Shown here: piece after piece, positions 17,076-25,946 of the stretch
How the letters are laid out: each line of letters starts with the position of its first letter
How positions within the stretch are numbered: the first letter of the stretch is position 1
DNA from: Anaerolineae bacterium
GTDB taxonomy: Bacteria; Chloroflexota; Anaerolineae; Aggregatilineales; Phototrophicaceae
Direction of reading: 5' to 3'
DNA length: 64,000 bases
NCBI GenBank assembly: GCA_017303635.1
Contig: JAFLCG010000014.1
Coordinates: forward strand, 1-64,000
Made by a program: the position numbers and the translations under genes
Notes under the pieces: generated by a model
What the model was told of the DNA's origin: nothing
What the model saw: only the letters and a program-made list of their open reading frames with translations
Databases searched by the model: none

Positions 17076-17990
17076 ATGACTGCAAAGATTGTGGTAGTTG
17101 GGAGCTTTAATACCGACCTGACCGCTTACGCGGAACGGATGCCCCGGCCCGGTGAGACGCTTAGCGGCAAGAAATTTGTAACTGGCCCGGGTGGAAAAGG
17201 TTCAAACCAGGCGGTGGCAGCGGCCCGTTTGGGGGCAGAGGTGACATTTATCGGGCGTGTTGGCAATGATGTGTTTGCCGAAATCGCCTATAACATTTGG
17301 CGCGCTGAAGGGATCAACACGGATTATGTTATCCGGGATGCTGATCATTCAACCGGTGTCGCCCCGATCTGGGTGGATGACAAGGGCGAAAACAGCATTA
17401 TTGTCATTTTGGGCGCGAACCTGAATATGCAAAAGAGCGATGTCGATGCAGCGGCCAAGCTCATTGCTGAGGCCGATGTTTTGATTACGCAGCTTGAAAT
17501 CAATTATGACATGGTGGCTTACGCGCTCCAGGTTGCCCGGCAACATGGTGTTCGGACTATCTTAAATCCGGCACCTGCTGGGAAGCTTCCGGCGGAGGTG
17601 ATTGCCCTGGCGGACTATATCACTCCCAACGAGACTGAACTGGAAGAGTTGAGTAACCACGTTAGTTCATCGGTGGAAGAAGCGGCCCGTTCGTTACTGA
17701 GTTCACCTGACCAGACCGTGGTGGTGACGCGGGGTGCAGATGGCGCGCAATGGGTTCGGCAGCAGGGAAGTCTTCTCTTGCCGACTTTTAAGGTCGATGT
17801 GGTCGATACCACCGGAGCCGGGGATGCGTTTAACGGCGGTCTAGCAGTGGCGTTGGCTGAAGGGAAGTCGCTGGATGAGGCGATCCGCTTTGCCAATGCG
17901 ACGGCGGCACTGTGTGTGACGAAACCCGGGACAGCACCCAGTATGCCTCAGCGAGCAGATGTGGAAGCGCTTCTCGCTCGTTCTTCCTAA
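17076..17990 (+). CDS. rbsK: Ribokinase, pfkB family
   Basis: 304 residues. The N-terminal motif GPGGKGSNQAVAAARLG and the C-terminal DTTGAGDAFNGGLAVAL (catalytic Asp, anion hole) are those of ribokinases. It would use ATP to phosphorylate D-ribose or a related sugar in the cytoplasm. GAGG precedes the ATG. It converges on the ABC sugar importer genes (18074-21549) and may belong to the same sugar locus. A related pfkB substrate such as another pentose or deoxy-sugar is possible. Confidence 0.88.
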   Translation: MTAKIVVVGSFNTDLTAYAERMPRPGETLSGKKFVTGPGGKGSNQAVAAARLGAEVTFIGRVGNDVFAEIAYNIWRAEGINTDYVIRDADHSTGVAPIWVDDKGENSIIVILGANLNMQKSDVDAAAKLIAEADVLITQLEINYDMVAYALQVARQHGVRTILNPAPAGKLPAEVIALADYITPNETELEELSNHVSSSVEEAARSLLSSPDQTVVVTRGADGAQWVRQQGSLLLPTFKVDVVDTTGAGDAFNGGLAVALAEGKSLDEAIRFANATAALCVTKPGTAPSMPQRADVEALLARSS

Positions 17991-18016
17991 TTGGTCTAAA
18001 GCGGAGTCCGCAAAAG

Positions 18017-18050
18017 AAAAGAGCGAAGGAGATTTCTCCTTCGCTCTTTT
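18017..18050. terminator. Bidirectional terminator, ribokinase against ABC permease
   Basis: AAAAGAGCGAAGGAGA (18017-18032) and its exact reverse complement (18035-18050) form a 16-base stem with a 2-base loop and T-runs on both strands, between convergent genes. Confidence 0.92.
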
Positions 18051-18073
18051 GATTCTTCGATCTGGACAAATCA

Positions 18074-18943
18074 CTAGCCCTTGAGCGCCCCGGCAACCAG
18101 CCCGCGTGTGATATAGCGCTGGAAGAACAGGCCCAGGAACATGACCGGCAGGACCATCACAATGGTGAGTACGGCGATATACCACCACTGAACCCCACGC
18201 GTTGTGGTCTGACCGGCAAGGAAGACCGGCATGGTGAGGGCTTCGAAGTTCGTGAGCATCAGGGAGAAGAGATATTCGTTCCAGGCAAAAACGAAGGCAA
18301 ACAATGCCACCGTGACGATGCCTGGCGTACTGAGGGGAAGAACAATACGCAGGAACGTTTGCCAGCGAGTTGCTCCATCGACGCGGGCGCTTTCTTCCAG
18401 GTCAATGGGGAGGCTGTTGAAGAAATCCCGCATGATCCAGACTGCAAAGGGCAGATTGAATGAAGTATAGGCGATGATTAAGCCAATATGGGTATCAATG
18501 AGGCTTAGGGCATCGTAAAACAGGATGAAGGGGATCACTACCGTGGCAGGTGGCAGGAACCGCTGCGATATGATCCAGAAGGCAATGTTGTCGTTCCGCC
18601 AGCCGAGCCTTGCCCAGTAATAACGGAAGCGGGAAAGCCCATAGCCGGCCATACATCCGATGATGGTGGTGGCGATGGTGGAAAAGACAGCAGCGATCAC
18701 GCTGTTTCGCAGATGACGCCAGGTGGCATCACTGGTGCCTTTGGCAAATACAATCTCATCCCACCACTGAGTCGTCGGTTGGAAGTCCACAAATGGCACG
18801 TAGAATGGGCCGCGATTGACAAACAATGGCTGCTTGAACGAAGTCGTGACAAGCCAGTAAAACGGAAACAGGCAGATAAACGCCCACAGGATCAGGAAGG
18901 CGTAGAGGGTTATACTGCCAGGTAAAGAGCGTTTGTGCAGCAT
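18074..18943 (-). CDS. Carbohydrate ABC transporter permease, MalG type
   Basis: 289 residues with about six membrane segments. The conserved EAA loop contacting the ATPase is seen as EESARVDGATRWQTFLRIVLPLS. It has the C-terminal topology of MalG/UgpE permeases and pairs with the MalF-like gene directly upstream (18946) and the solute-binding protein at 20071. No ATPase gene lies nearby, so a shared MsmK-type ATPase elsewhere in the genome is likely (inference). Substrate unknown; see the binding protein and the catabolic genes opposite. Confidence 0.92.
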   Translation of the reverse strand: MLHKRSLPGSITLYAFLILWAFICLFPFYWLVTTSFKQPLFVNRGPFYVPFVDFQPTTQWWDEIVFAKGTSDATWRHLRNSVIAAVFSTIATTIIGCMAGYGLSRFRYYWARLGWRNDNIAFWIISQRFLPPATVVIPFILFYDALSLIDTHIGLIIAYTSFNLPFAVWIMRDFFNSLPIDLEESARVDGATRWQTFLRIVLPLSTPGIVTVALFAFVFAWNEYLFSLMLTNFEALTMPVFLAGQTTTRGVQWWYIAVLTIVMVLPVMFLGLFFQRYITRGLVAGALKG

Positions 18944-18945
18944 GA

Positions 18946-19956
18946 TTAGATCCCCAGTGCCGATTGGGTAATGCGGCGGGAGAGGGCCAGGAACAATGTG
19001 CTGAACAGGATGACCAGCACCAGCAAAACGTATGAAATGGCGGCGGCATAGCCGAAGTTGCCAAAGACTAGCGCCTGCTGGAAGACATACATGACCAGAG
19101 ATTCGGTAGAGGTGCCTGGCCCGCCGCCGGTGGTCACCCGGATAATGTCGACGATCTTGAAGATTTCGAGGCCGCGAATGAGGATGGCGGTTAACGAAAT
19201 CGGCAGCAGTATGGGGAAGGTCACACCCCAGAAAATCTGGACACGGTTGGCACCATCCACGCGCGCTGCTTCGTAGATCTCATCAGGAATGGCTTGCATG
19301 CCTGCCAGCAGCAGTAGGGTCATAAAGGGAACCCACTGCCAGGTGTCGATGAGGATCATGGTCAAGGGTGCCCAGGCGGCATCGGTTAGCCATGGAGCTG
19401 CGAGTGTCGGGTTGCCGAATAGCCTGCCAATTGTGCGGATGAACTGTGCTAATGGTGAACGCGACGAGTCGAACATCATCAGGCCGAGGTAGCCCGCCGC
19501 GACTGGAGTCATCATCATCGGCATTAGAAAGATGACACGGAATAACGCTCTACCAACGAATTGCTGGTTAAGCAGGGTTGCCAGCATCAGGCCCAGGGCA
19601 AACTGGAAGGTCACACCTGCCACCACATAGAGGAGGGTGTTGCGGGCGGTACCCAGCAGTCGCTCATCAGTTGGGATACGTAGATAATTGTCGAGAGTCA
19701 GGTTGACACCCAGACCGAGGAAGCCTGTGCGTTCAACTTCACCTTCCTGCTGGTTAGCCTGCGCCTGCACCGCCGCATTCCGCTGCAGGTCGGTAAAACT
19801 AACCCCTAGTGACCAGATCAGCGGGAAGATGCTCAGTACGAGCAGTAACACAACCGCCGGAGAAAGGAACACCCTCTTGAAGATACTATCTTCGCGGGAT
19901 TCATGTCCGCTTTCTGGTTCCGGGGGAAGGGGTTTAATGTTGGCTGAAGCGCTCAA
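18946..19956 (-). CDS. Carbohydrate ABC transporter permease, MalF type
   Basis: 336 residues from TTG 19956, preceded by AAAGAGG 8 bases upstream; a GTG at 19995 would add 13 residues. A cytoplasmic N-terminus is followed by about seven membrane segments and an EAA loop (EAARVDGANRVQIFWGVTFPIL). A periplasmic insertion precedes the second segment (DLQRNAAVQAQANQQEGEVERTG). It forms the second half of the membrane channel with the MalG-type partner, 2 bases away. In the operon after the solute-binding protein gene. Confidence 0.9.
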   Translation of the reverse strand: MSASANIKPLPPEPESGHESREDSIFKRVFLSPAVVLLLVLSIFPLIWSLGVSFTDLQRNAAVQAQANQQEGEVERTGFLGLGVNLTLDNYLRIPTDERLLGTARNTLLYVVAGVTFQFALGLMLATLLNQQFVGRALFRVIFLMPMMMTPVAAGYLGLMMFDSSRSPLAQFIRTIGRLFGNPTLAAPWLTDAAWAPLTMILIDTWQWVPFMTLLLLAGMQAIPDEIYEAARVDGANRVQIFWGVTFPILLPISLTAILIRGLEIFKIVDIIRVTTGGGPGTSTESLVMYVFQQALVFGNFGYAAAISYVLLVLVILFSTLFLALSRRITQSALGI

Positions 19957-20070
19957 AATAACAGCCTCTTTGAAAATGATTGTGGTACAAAACACAGGGG
20001 CGGCAGATTCGCCGCCCCCGTATCAAACTATTCTAGCGCGGCGTGCAGGCGTTGCACACCAATTCCGAAA

Positions 20071-21549
20071 CTAGCTGCTGATACCCAGCGATTCCTTGTA
20101 CAGTTTCAGCTGGTTGTCGCGGCCCAGACGTTCGGTGATGGCGTCCCACTCGACAGCCACTGCATCCAGGGCTTCCTGCGGGGTGGCTTCACCGGCCATG
20201 GCGCGGGCGATGCCCGTGTCCAGCGCGCTGAAGTATTCGAAGGCACCGGGGATACGCAGGTCAACAATCGCGTTCGGGTCGTTGATGGTGTCGAGGATGG
20301 CACCCAGGTAGTCTTCAGCCGAGGCCTGGTCGAAACCGGCACCGGTCCACAGTTCAACATTGTCGAACTGGCTCTGACGCAGCGGGTTGACACCGGTACC
20401 GCCAGTGACGGCCAGCGTACCAGCCAATTCACGAGCGCCGAGGTATGAGACCAGGCTCATAGCGGCATCGGCAACATCGCTGTCCGCCGCAACCGACATG
20501 ACCCAACCACCGAAGGCGATGAACGGAGCGCGGTTGACGCCGCTTTCCGGGGTGACCCACGCCTGAGTGGCGCGATCCCAATATTCTTCACCACCAGGCA
20601 TCACGCCGAAACCAGCCAGGCCCTGAACGATGGAGCTGTTCGGGTCGAGGGTGATCGGACCAACATCGCCCCAGTCCAGACCGAACACAGTCTGGCCAGC
20701 GGGGAAGACTTCACGGACGTTGGTCACGTCGAAGTTGATCATGTCGGGCGCGGCGCAGCACTGGCTGATTTCAACCCAGTTTTCCAGACCACGAACCCAA
20801 CCAGGGGTGTTGACCAGCGGGGTCATATTTTCGTCGAAGAAGAAGTACGGATCGCCAGGAACCTTGGCATAACCGCCGGAGCGGCTCATCAGGAACCAGA
20901 AGCTCTGGGCATTACGGCGGAGGGCTTCGGCAGTACCGAAGATCGGGCCAACCAAACCAGCGGTATCAACTTCCTTGCCCTGGAAGAAGGTGGCGATGTC
21001 ACGATACTGGCCCCAGGTCTGCGGCTCATCCAGCGGATAACCATATTCAGCCTGGAAGTCGGCAGCGAAGGCGCTTTCCGGGTTCACCAGATCCTTGCGG
21101 TAGTACATCATGTGGCTGTCGCCATCGAACGGAACGGCGTAGGTGGTGCCGCCCCAGTCAGCGATACGCTCACGGTACAGCGGCAGAATGTCTTCCCAGT
21201 CCACCGCTTCCTTGACGGAATCGGGGATCGGCAGGACATAGCCACCACCGGCGATGTCACCCATCCAGTCGGAGGCGTAGATCATAACATCAAATTCACC
21301 GCTACCAGTCTGCAGGGCGGTGATAATTTTGGGGAACAGGTCGCCAAAAGCGAACTGCTGCACTTCGACTTCTGCGCCGTTGGCAGCTGCCCATTCCTGA
21401 CCGTAAGTGAGTGCTGGGCCGCCGATCGCGCTACCCGTCTGGGTAACGATGACGATCTTTTGCCCGGCGAACTCGCCCTGCGCGGCGACCGGCGCAATAG
21501 CGACGATCAGCAGGGCAAACAATGCTACGAACAACAGTCTCTTCTTCAC
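20071..21549 (-). CDS. ABC transporter sugar-binding protein
   Basis: 492 residues starting at GTG 21549 with AAGGAG 8 bases upstream. Signal peptide MKKRLLFVALFALLIVAIAPVAAQ; no lipobox cysteine is visible, so it may be processed as a secreted protein or tethered otherwise. The body has family-1 solute-binding features: DVMIYASDWMGDIAGGGYVLPIPDSV, VPFDGDSHMMYYRKDL and a Trp-rich closing region. It delivers a carbohydrate to the two permeases. The substrate is not readable from sequence; the divergent enzymes suggest a sugar that enters through isomerisation, kinase and aldolase steps. Confidence 0.92.
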   Translation of the reverse strand: MKKRLLFVALFALLIVAIAPVAAQGEFAGQKIVIVTQTGSAIGGPALTYGQEWAAANGAEVEVQQFAFGDLFPKIITALQTGSGEFDVMIYASDWMGDIAGGGYVLPIPDSVKEAVDWEDILPLYRERIADWGGTTYAVPFDGDSHMMYYRKDLVNPESAFAADFQAEYGYPLDEPQTWGQYRDIATFFQGKEVDTAGLVGPIFGTAEALRRNAQSFWFLMSRSGGYAKVPGDPYFFFDENMTPLVNTPGWVRGLENWVEISQCCAAPDMINFDVTNVREVFPAGQTVFGLDWGDVGPITLDPNSSIVQGLAGFGVMPGGEEYWDRATQAWVTPESGVNRAPFIAFGGWVMSVAADSDVADAAMSLVSYLGARELAGTLAVTGGTGVNPLRQSQFDNVELWTGAGFDQASAEDYLGAILDTINDPNAIVDLRIPGAFEYFSALDTGIARAMAGEATPQEALDAVAVEWDAITERLGRDNQLKLYKESLGISS

Positions 21550-21591
21550 TTCTGAAACTCCTTAATTTGACCTCGCTGGCAGCAAAAAAAA

Positions 21592-21710
21592 TCTGCCACA
21601 TACAAAGCATAACAACGTTTCACAAGGTTGGCAATTGGAGTTTGTACGAAGTGAACAGGCCTCATCGTTTACTAAATATTAGTAATTGGTTCGATTGCCG
21701 TCTGCCACAT
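21592..21710. promoter_or_regulatory. Divergent regulatory region of the sugar locus
   Basis: The 200 bases between the importer and the catabolic operon hold TTACTAA-ATA-TTAGTAA (21669-21685), a perfect 17-base inverted repeat typical of a dimeric repressor site, and a 10-base direct repeat TCTGCCACAT at 21592-21601 and 21701-21710, 109 bases apart. No regulator gene of the matching type is in the window. A poly-A stretch (21583-21591) lies beside the first repeat. Candidate operators; regulator unknown. Confidence 0.5.
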
Positions 21711-21749
21711 TTTGCGCCATTATTGATCAACTTTTGCAAAGGGGAACTC

Positions 21750-22727
21750 ATGGTTGCTTTTCGCGTTCTGGCGACGGCACGTTCGTTCTGTAATACGGCA
21801 GGCGAGCACCACGTTTATCTCAAGACGCAGGGGTGCGATCTTGACCTGCGCCCTCCGGCTAATCCGATGTCAGCGGCTGAACTGGGTGCGCTGCTGCCCG
21901 GTTATGATGGGGTTATTCTGGGGTTGGATTCCTGCGATGCGTCTGCGTTGGTGGGCGCGGACCGCCTCAAGGTGATCTCACGATATGGTGTGGGTTATGA
22001 CGAGGTGGATCTGGATGCAACCGCCCGTAAGGGAATCGCGGTCACGAATACGCCCGGTGCTAACCAGATCGCCGTTGCGGAGTTAGCGATCGGTTTAATG
22101 TTCGCGCTGGCGCGGCAAATTCCCTTGATAGCGAGTGCAGCACGCCAAAATAGCTGGAAACGTCCCACCGGCATCGAATTGACGGGCAAAACCTTAGGTT
22201 TGATTGGCTTTGGCGCGATTGGCCGGGAGGTAGCCCGCCGGGCGCTGGGTATCGGGATGCAAGTTGTCGCCTATGATCCTTATTATCAGGGAACGTTTCC
22301 CGGTGTGGCTTTGGTCACTCTGGATGAAGTGATCAGCCGGGGGCAAATCATTTCTCTGCATGCGGCCCTCACGCCGGAAAATCACCACCTGATTAATGCC
22401 GAGCGTCTGGCGCAGATGCAACCGGGTGCGTTGTTGCTCAATACTGCGCGGGGCGGGTTGGTCGATGAACAGGCACTCTACGATGCGCTGAGTGCTGGCA
22501 AGCTACGCGGGGCAGCCATGGATGCGTTTGAGAATGAACCCCCGGAAGGTAGCCCACTCTTGACCTTGGATAATTTCATCGCCACGCCCCATATCGGCGC
22601 GACGACTCACGAGTCGGTCGAGCGCATGGCGATGATGGCTGCCCGTAACCTGGTCGCTGTGCTGCGCGGCGAACCGTGCGATTCGATTGTGAATGCTGAA
22701 CTTTTAAGGAACTATCACCATGCCTGA
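21750..22727 (+). CDS. D-isomer 2-hydroxyacid dehydrogenase (phosphoglycerate dehydrogenase-like)
   Basis: 325 residues from ATG 21750, with AAAGGGGAAC upstream. NAD-binding GFGAIGREVARR, plus TARGGLVDEQAL and the catalytic His in PHIGATTHESVE, place it with the SerA branch. It would interconvert a 2-hydroxyacid and a 2-keto acid with NAD(H). No C-terminal regulatory ACT domain is present, so it is probably not the serine-biosynthesis enzyme. It overlaps the next gene by 8 bases and starts the catabolic operon of the sugar locus, where it may oxidise or reduce a sugar-derived acid. Confidence 0.85.
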   Translation: MVAFRVLATARSFCNTAGEHHVYLKTQGCDLDLRPPANPMSAAELGALLPGYDGVILGLDSCDASALVGADRLKVISRYGVGYDEVDLDATARKGIAVTNTPGANQIAVAELAIGLMFALARQIPLIASAARQNSWKRPTGIELTGKTLGLIGFGAIGREVARRALGIGMQVVAYDPYYQGTFPGVALVTLDEVISRGQIISLHAALTPENHHLINAERLAQMQPGALLLNTARGGLVDEQALYDALSAGKLRGAAMDAFENEPPEGSPLLTLDNFIATPHIGATTHESVERMAMMAARNLVAVLRGEPCDSIVNAELLRNYHHA

Positions 22728-23301
22728 ATACATTACTCCCTTTACTCGCCAGGTCGACCTGCAAAATGGGACGATCCCAACTGCGCCGCTGGTGCATAAG
22801 CGCTATCTTTCCGATCTAAAAGGTTTGTTCCACGATGCCGCGGCAGAAGCGGCGATGATGGCTGCCAACCCCCTCTTGTACGAAGTCCATGAAGCATCAC
22901 CAGATATTCCGATGGACGATGGCCAACTCCGCTATTCCACCACCGTCATATTCCCCGGCAAAGTGGGGGATGAATATTTCTTCACCAAGGGGCACTACCA
23001 CGCAAATGGGAGCCGTGCTGAGATCTATTACGGCTTGGTTGGCGAAGGGCTGCTCATCATGCAGACCCGCGAGGGGGAAGTGAATATCCAACGGATGACG
23101 CCGGGCGTTGCGGCGCTGGTGCCGCCGTACTGGGGACACCGCACCATCAATATCGGCACGGGCAACTTTGCCTTTCTGGCAGTTTATCCCGCGGATGCAG
23201 GGTACGACTACGGAGCCATTGCTGAAAAAGGATTTGCTTCGTTGGTCGTCGAACGCGCTGGCAAGATGGAAGTCATCCCGAATCCGCTGTGGCAGCGCTG
23301 A
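22720..23301 (+). CDS. Cupin-type phosphoglucose isomerase
   Basis: 193 residues with a single cupin domain. The metal-binding motif is FTKGHYHANGSRAEIYYG, matching the archaeal-type glucose-6-phosphate isomerase family, and a second cupin motif lies around VPPYWGHRTINIG. It would interconvert glucose-6-phosphate and fructose-6-phosphate, or an analogous aldose and ketose phosphate. It starts within the last codons of the preceding gene and lies 12 bases before the sugar kinase. A substrate other than glucose-6-phosphate is plausible in this locus. Confidence 0.8.
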   Translation: MPEYITPFTRQVDLQNGTIPTAPLVHKRYLSDLKGLFHDAAAEAAMMAANPLLYEVHEASPDIPMDDGQLRYSTTVIFPGKVGDEYFFTKGHYHANGSRAEIYYGLVGEGLLIMQTREGEVNIQRMTPGVAALVPPYWGHRTINIGTGNFAFLAVYPADAGYDYGAIAEKGFASLVVERAGKMEVIPNPLWQR

Positions 23302-23313
23302 GGCAGATACCTG

Positions 23314-24846
23314 ATGAAGAACTACATTCTGGCCCATGACCTGGGGACGACCGGTAACAAAGCCACGCTCTATGACCGGGAAGGAAAGCTGGTCGGTAGC
23401 GCCTTCTTTGCTTATGGAACTGAATTCGCCCATCCGGGTTGGGCAGAACAAAATCCCGAAGACTGGTGGCAGGCGGTTTGTGGCTCGACCAAAGCGCTGC
23501 TGGCTCAGGTGCCGGGTCTGAAGGGAAGCGAGATTGCCTGTATTGTCTTCAGTGGACAGATGATGGGCTGTGTACCGCTGGATAAAAACGCTCGCCCGCT
23601 GCGGAACGCGCTCATCTGGGCAGATCAGCGGTCAGTCGACCAGGAAAAATGGGTAGGGGAGCGCATTGCTCCGGCAGACGTATACCGTATCACCGGGCAT
23701 CGGTTGAGCGCGTCCTACTCGCTGACCAAGATGCTCTGGCTGCGCGACCATCAACCGGAGATTTATCAATCGACCTATAAGTTCGTCCATGCCAAAGACG
23801 CAATGGTCGCTCGGCTGACCGGTGTCTTTGTGACCGAGCCATCCGATGGTTCCAGCATGAACCTGTACGACCTGGAGTCGGGTGACTGGTCGTCCCGCAT
23901 CATTGATGCAGCAGGTGTTAACCGCGAACAGCTACCGGAACTCAAACGCTCGATTGATGTGGTCGGGGAACTGCTGCCTTCGGTTGCCGATGAAGTGGGT
24001 TTGCCTGCCGGAACCCCGGTGGTGATTGGGGGTGGAGATGGTGCCTGCGCGGCAGTGGGTGCCGGAGTCTGGCGGGAAGGCGCAGCCTATAACTATATCG
24101 GTTCATCCTCCTGGATTGCGCTTTCAACACCGAAGCCGATCTTTGACCCGGACTATAAGACCTTCACTTTCGGACATATTGTGCCCAATATGTTTATGCC
24201 CACGGGCACCATGCAGGCCGCCGGTGCCTCTTACCAGTGGAGCCGCGATCAACTGGGTGAACTGGAAGCTCAGGCGGCGAAGGCCCTGGGCGTCAGCACC
24301 TATGAATTGATGAATCTGAAGGCGGAGTCGTCTCCGCCAGGCGCGAATAGTCTCTTTTACCTGCCTTACTTGCTGGGCGAGCGCAGCCCGCGCTGGAACC
24401 CGCGTGCGCGCGGGGCGTTCATCGGCCTGACGATCCGGCACACACGGGCAGATATGCTCCGGGCCGTGCTGGAAGGGGTGACTTACAACCTGCGTGTCAT
24501 CCTGGATGCATTCCGGCGGCAGGGAACGCAGATCGAGGCTATGCGCGTCATTGGTGGTGGAGCGCGTGGGCGTTTCTGGAACCGCATCATGGCAGATATT
24601 TACGGGCTGCCGATCCAGCGCCTGGCGATTCTCGAAGAAGCGACTTCGATGGGCGCGGCAGTTGCCGGTGGCGTCGGTGTTGGTTTGTATAAGGATTTCT
24701 CCATCAGCGAACAGATGAACGCCATTGTCGAGACGGTTCATCCGGATCCGGTAGCTCAGGCGACCTATGATCGTCTGTACCCGATTTTTGACGCGGCCTA
24801 CACGGCACTGGTGCCGGTCTACGATATGATTACCGAGCGTGGCTGA
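23314..24846 (+). CDS. FGGY-family carbohydrate kinase
   Basis: 510 residues. The N-terminal ATPase-fold motif is AHDLGTTGNKATLYD, and the FGGY signature near the C-terminus corresponds to GGGARGRFWNRIMADIYGLP. The layout resembles xylulokinases; the catalytic Asp is in LIWADQRS. It would phosphorylate a ketose or polyol in the cytoplasm with ATP. It follows the cupin isomerase by 12 bases, and its stop TGA overlaps the next ATG by one base. Substrate inferred only as a sugar handled by the divergent importer. Confidence 0.88.
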   Translation: MKNYILAHDLGTTGNKATLYDREGKLVGSAFFAYGTEFAHPGWAEQNPEDWWQAVCGSTKALLAQVPGLKGSEIACIVFSGQMMGCVPLDKNARPLRNALIWADQRSVDQEKWVGERIAPADVYRITGHRLSASYSLTKMLWLRDHQPEIYQSTYKFVHAKDAMVARLTGVFVTEPSDGSSMNLYDLESGDWSSRIIDAAGVNREQLPELKRSIDVVGELLPSVADEVGLPAGTPVVIGGGDGACAAVGAGVWREGAAYNYIGSSSWIALSTPKPIFDPDYKTFTFGHIVPNMFMPTGTMQAAGASYQWSRDQLGELEAQAAKALGVSTYELMNLKAESSPPGANSLFYLPYLLGERSPRWNPRARGAFIGLTIRHTRADMLRAVLEGVTYNLRVILDAFRRQGTQIEAMRVIGGGARGRFWNRIMADIYGLPIQRLAILEEATSMGAAVAGGVGVGLYKDFSISEQMNAIVETVHPDPVAQATYDRLYPIFDAAYTALVPVYDMITERG

Positions 24847-25775
24847 TGCAACCTTTAGACCGTCCCACCTTCTATTTCATTGGCGTTTCGACGGGGAAAT
24901 CCTCTATCAATCAGGTTTTCCCGGAATGGATGCGTATCCTCGGGGAGCAAGCTGTGCTAGTGGGGTATGATGCTCCACTGCATGCTGCAGCCGAGGTCTA
25001 CCGCGAGATTGTCGAACACATCAAGGCTGATCCGCTGGCGCGAGGTGCATTGGTTACGACGCACAAGCTTGATTTGCTTGATGCTTGCCGCGATCTCTTC
25101 GACTTCCTCGACCCCTACGCGGAACTTTGCGCGGAGGTATCCTGTATTGCCAAGAGGGACGGTAAGCTCGAAGGCTACGCTAAAGACCCGATCTCATCAG
25201 GCCGGACGTGGCAGTCGTTCATCCCGGCAGGACATTTTGGGGAAAGTAAGGCAGAAGTCCTGTGCCTCGGCAGTGGCGGTGCTGCCGTTGCGACCAGTGT
25301 CTTTCTGGCGAATCGACCGGATATAGCTGACCGCCCTGCGCGCTTCACGCTTGTTGATGTCAGTCAGGAACGGCTTGACCATGCCCGTGAGATTCATGGT
25401 GGGTTGAAAACGGATATCGAGTTCCGCTACCGGCTGAATGCGGATTCAGCCGAGAATGATCAGCTGATGGCTGCTCTGCCGCCCGGTTCAGTGGTTATCA
25501 ATGCTACCGGGATGGGCAAAGATCGCCCCGGTTCCCCTATCACTGATGCCGGACTATTTCCGCAGGGGGGATATGCCTGGGAATTTAACTACCGGGGGGA
25601 ACTGAACTTTCTGCATCAGGCGCGGCGGCAGGTCGCCACGCGTAACTTAACGGTCGAAGACGGATGGGTATATTTCCTTCATGGCTGGACGCAGGTGGTC
25701 GCGCAGGTCTTTCAGATTGATCTAACTGCGGATGTGTTTGCTCGGCTGGATGGAGCTGCCAGCGCACTGCGCTAG
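24846..25775 (+). CDS. Shikimate-dehydrogenase-like oxidoreductase
   Basis: 309 residues. The N-terminal half has IGVSTGKSSINQVFPEWM and VLVGYDAPLHAAAEVY, the arrangement of a shikimate dehydrogenase substrate domain; GALVTTHK matches the Lys-bearing region. A Rossmann domain follows with CLGSGGAAVATSV and VINATGMGKDRPGSP. The usual N-T-D signature of AroE is replaced by DPISSGRTW, so it probably is not the aromatic-pathway enzyme. The position in a sugar operon suggests oxidation of a cyclic or polyol intermediate (inference). Confidence 0.75.
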   Translation: MQPLDRPTFYFIGVSTGKSSINQVFPEWMRILGEQAVLVGYDAPLHAAAEVYREIVEHIKADPLARGALVTTHKLDLLDACRDLFDFLDPYAELCAEVSCIAKRDGKLEGYAKDPISSGRTWQSFIPAGHFGESKAEVLCLGSGGAAVATSVFLANRPDIADRPARFTLVDVSQERLDHAREIHGGLKTDIEFRYRLNADSAENDQLMAALPPGSVVINATGMGKDRPGSPITDAGLFPQGGYAWEFNYRGELNFLHQARRQVATRNLTVEDGWVYFLHGWTQVVAQVFQIDLTADVFARLDGAASALR

Positions 25776-25784
25776 GCGGAGAAG

Positions 25785-25804
25785 ATCGGAACATATGTTC
25801 CGAT
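25785..25804. repeat. 20-base perfect palindrome, repeat family member
   Basis: ATCGGAACATATGTTCCGAT begins 10 bases after the preceding stop codon. It shares its core GGAAC-N4-GTTCC with the terminator at 10624 and the hairpin at 37539, but here no T-run follows. It may end the operon or serve as a protein-binding site before the aldolase gene. Confidence 0.6.
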
Positions 25805-25946
25805 TCTGAAGTGTGTTTTCGATTACAATGTGCTTGAGTCGTTTTGTGAATGGACCGTCGAGGTGAGTAGCATTGGGCAACGCGGGCGAGTCCAAAGTGT
25901 CCAATCTGTCTATTTTGTCCAACAAAACATAAAGGGAGACGGTTGC

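Noticed and set aside
25785..25804. LexA (SOS) box
   Set aside because: The GAAC-N4-GTTC form fits, but related copies lie at gene ends, between convergent genes and with T-runs, so a terminator-like repeat explains them better; genome-wide counting would decide.
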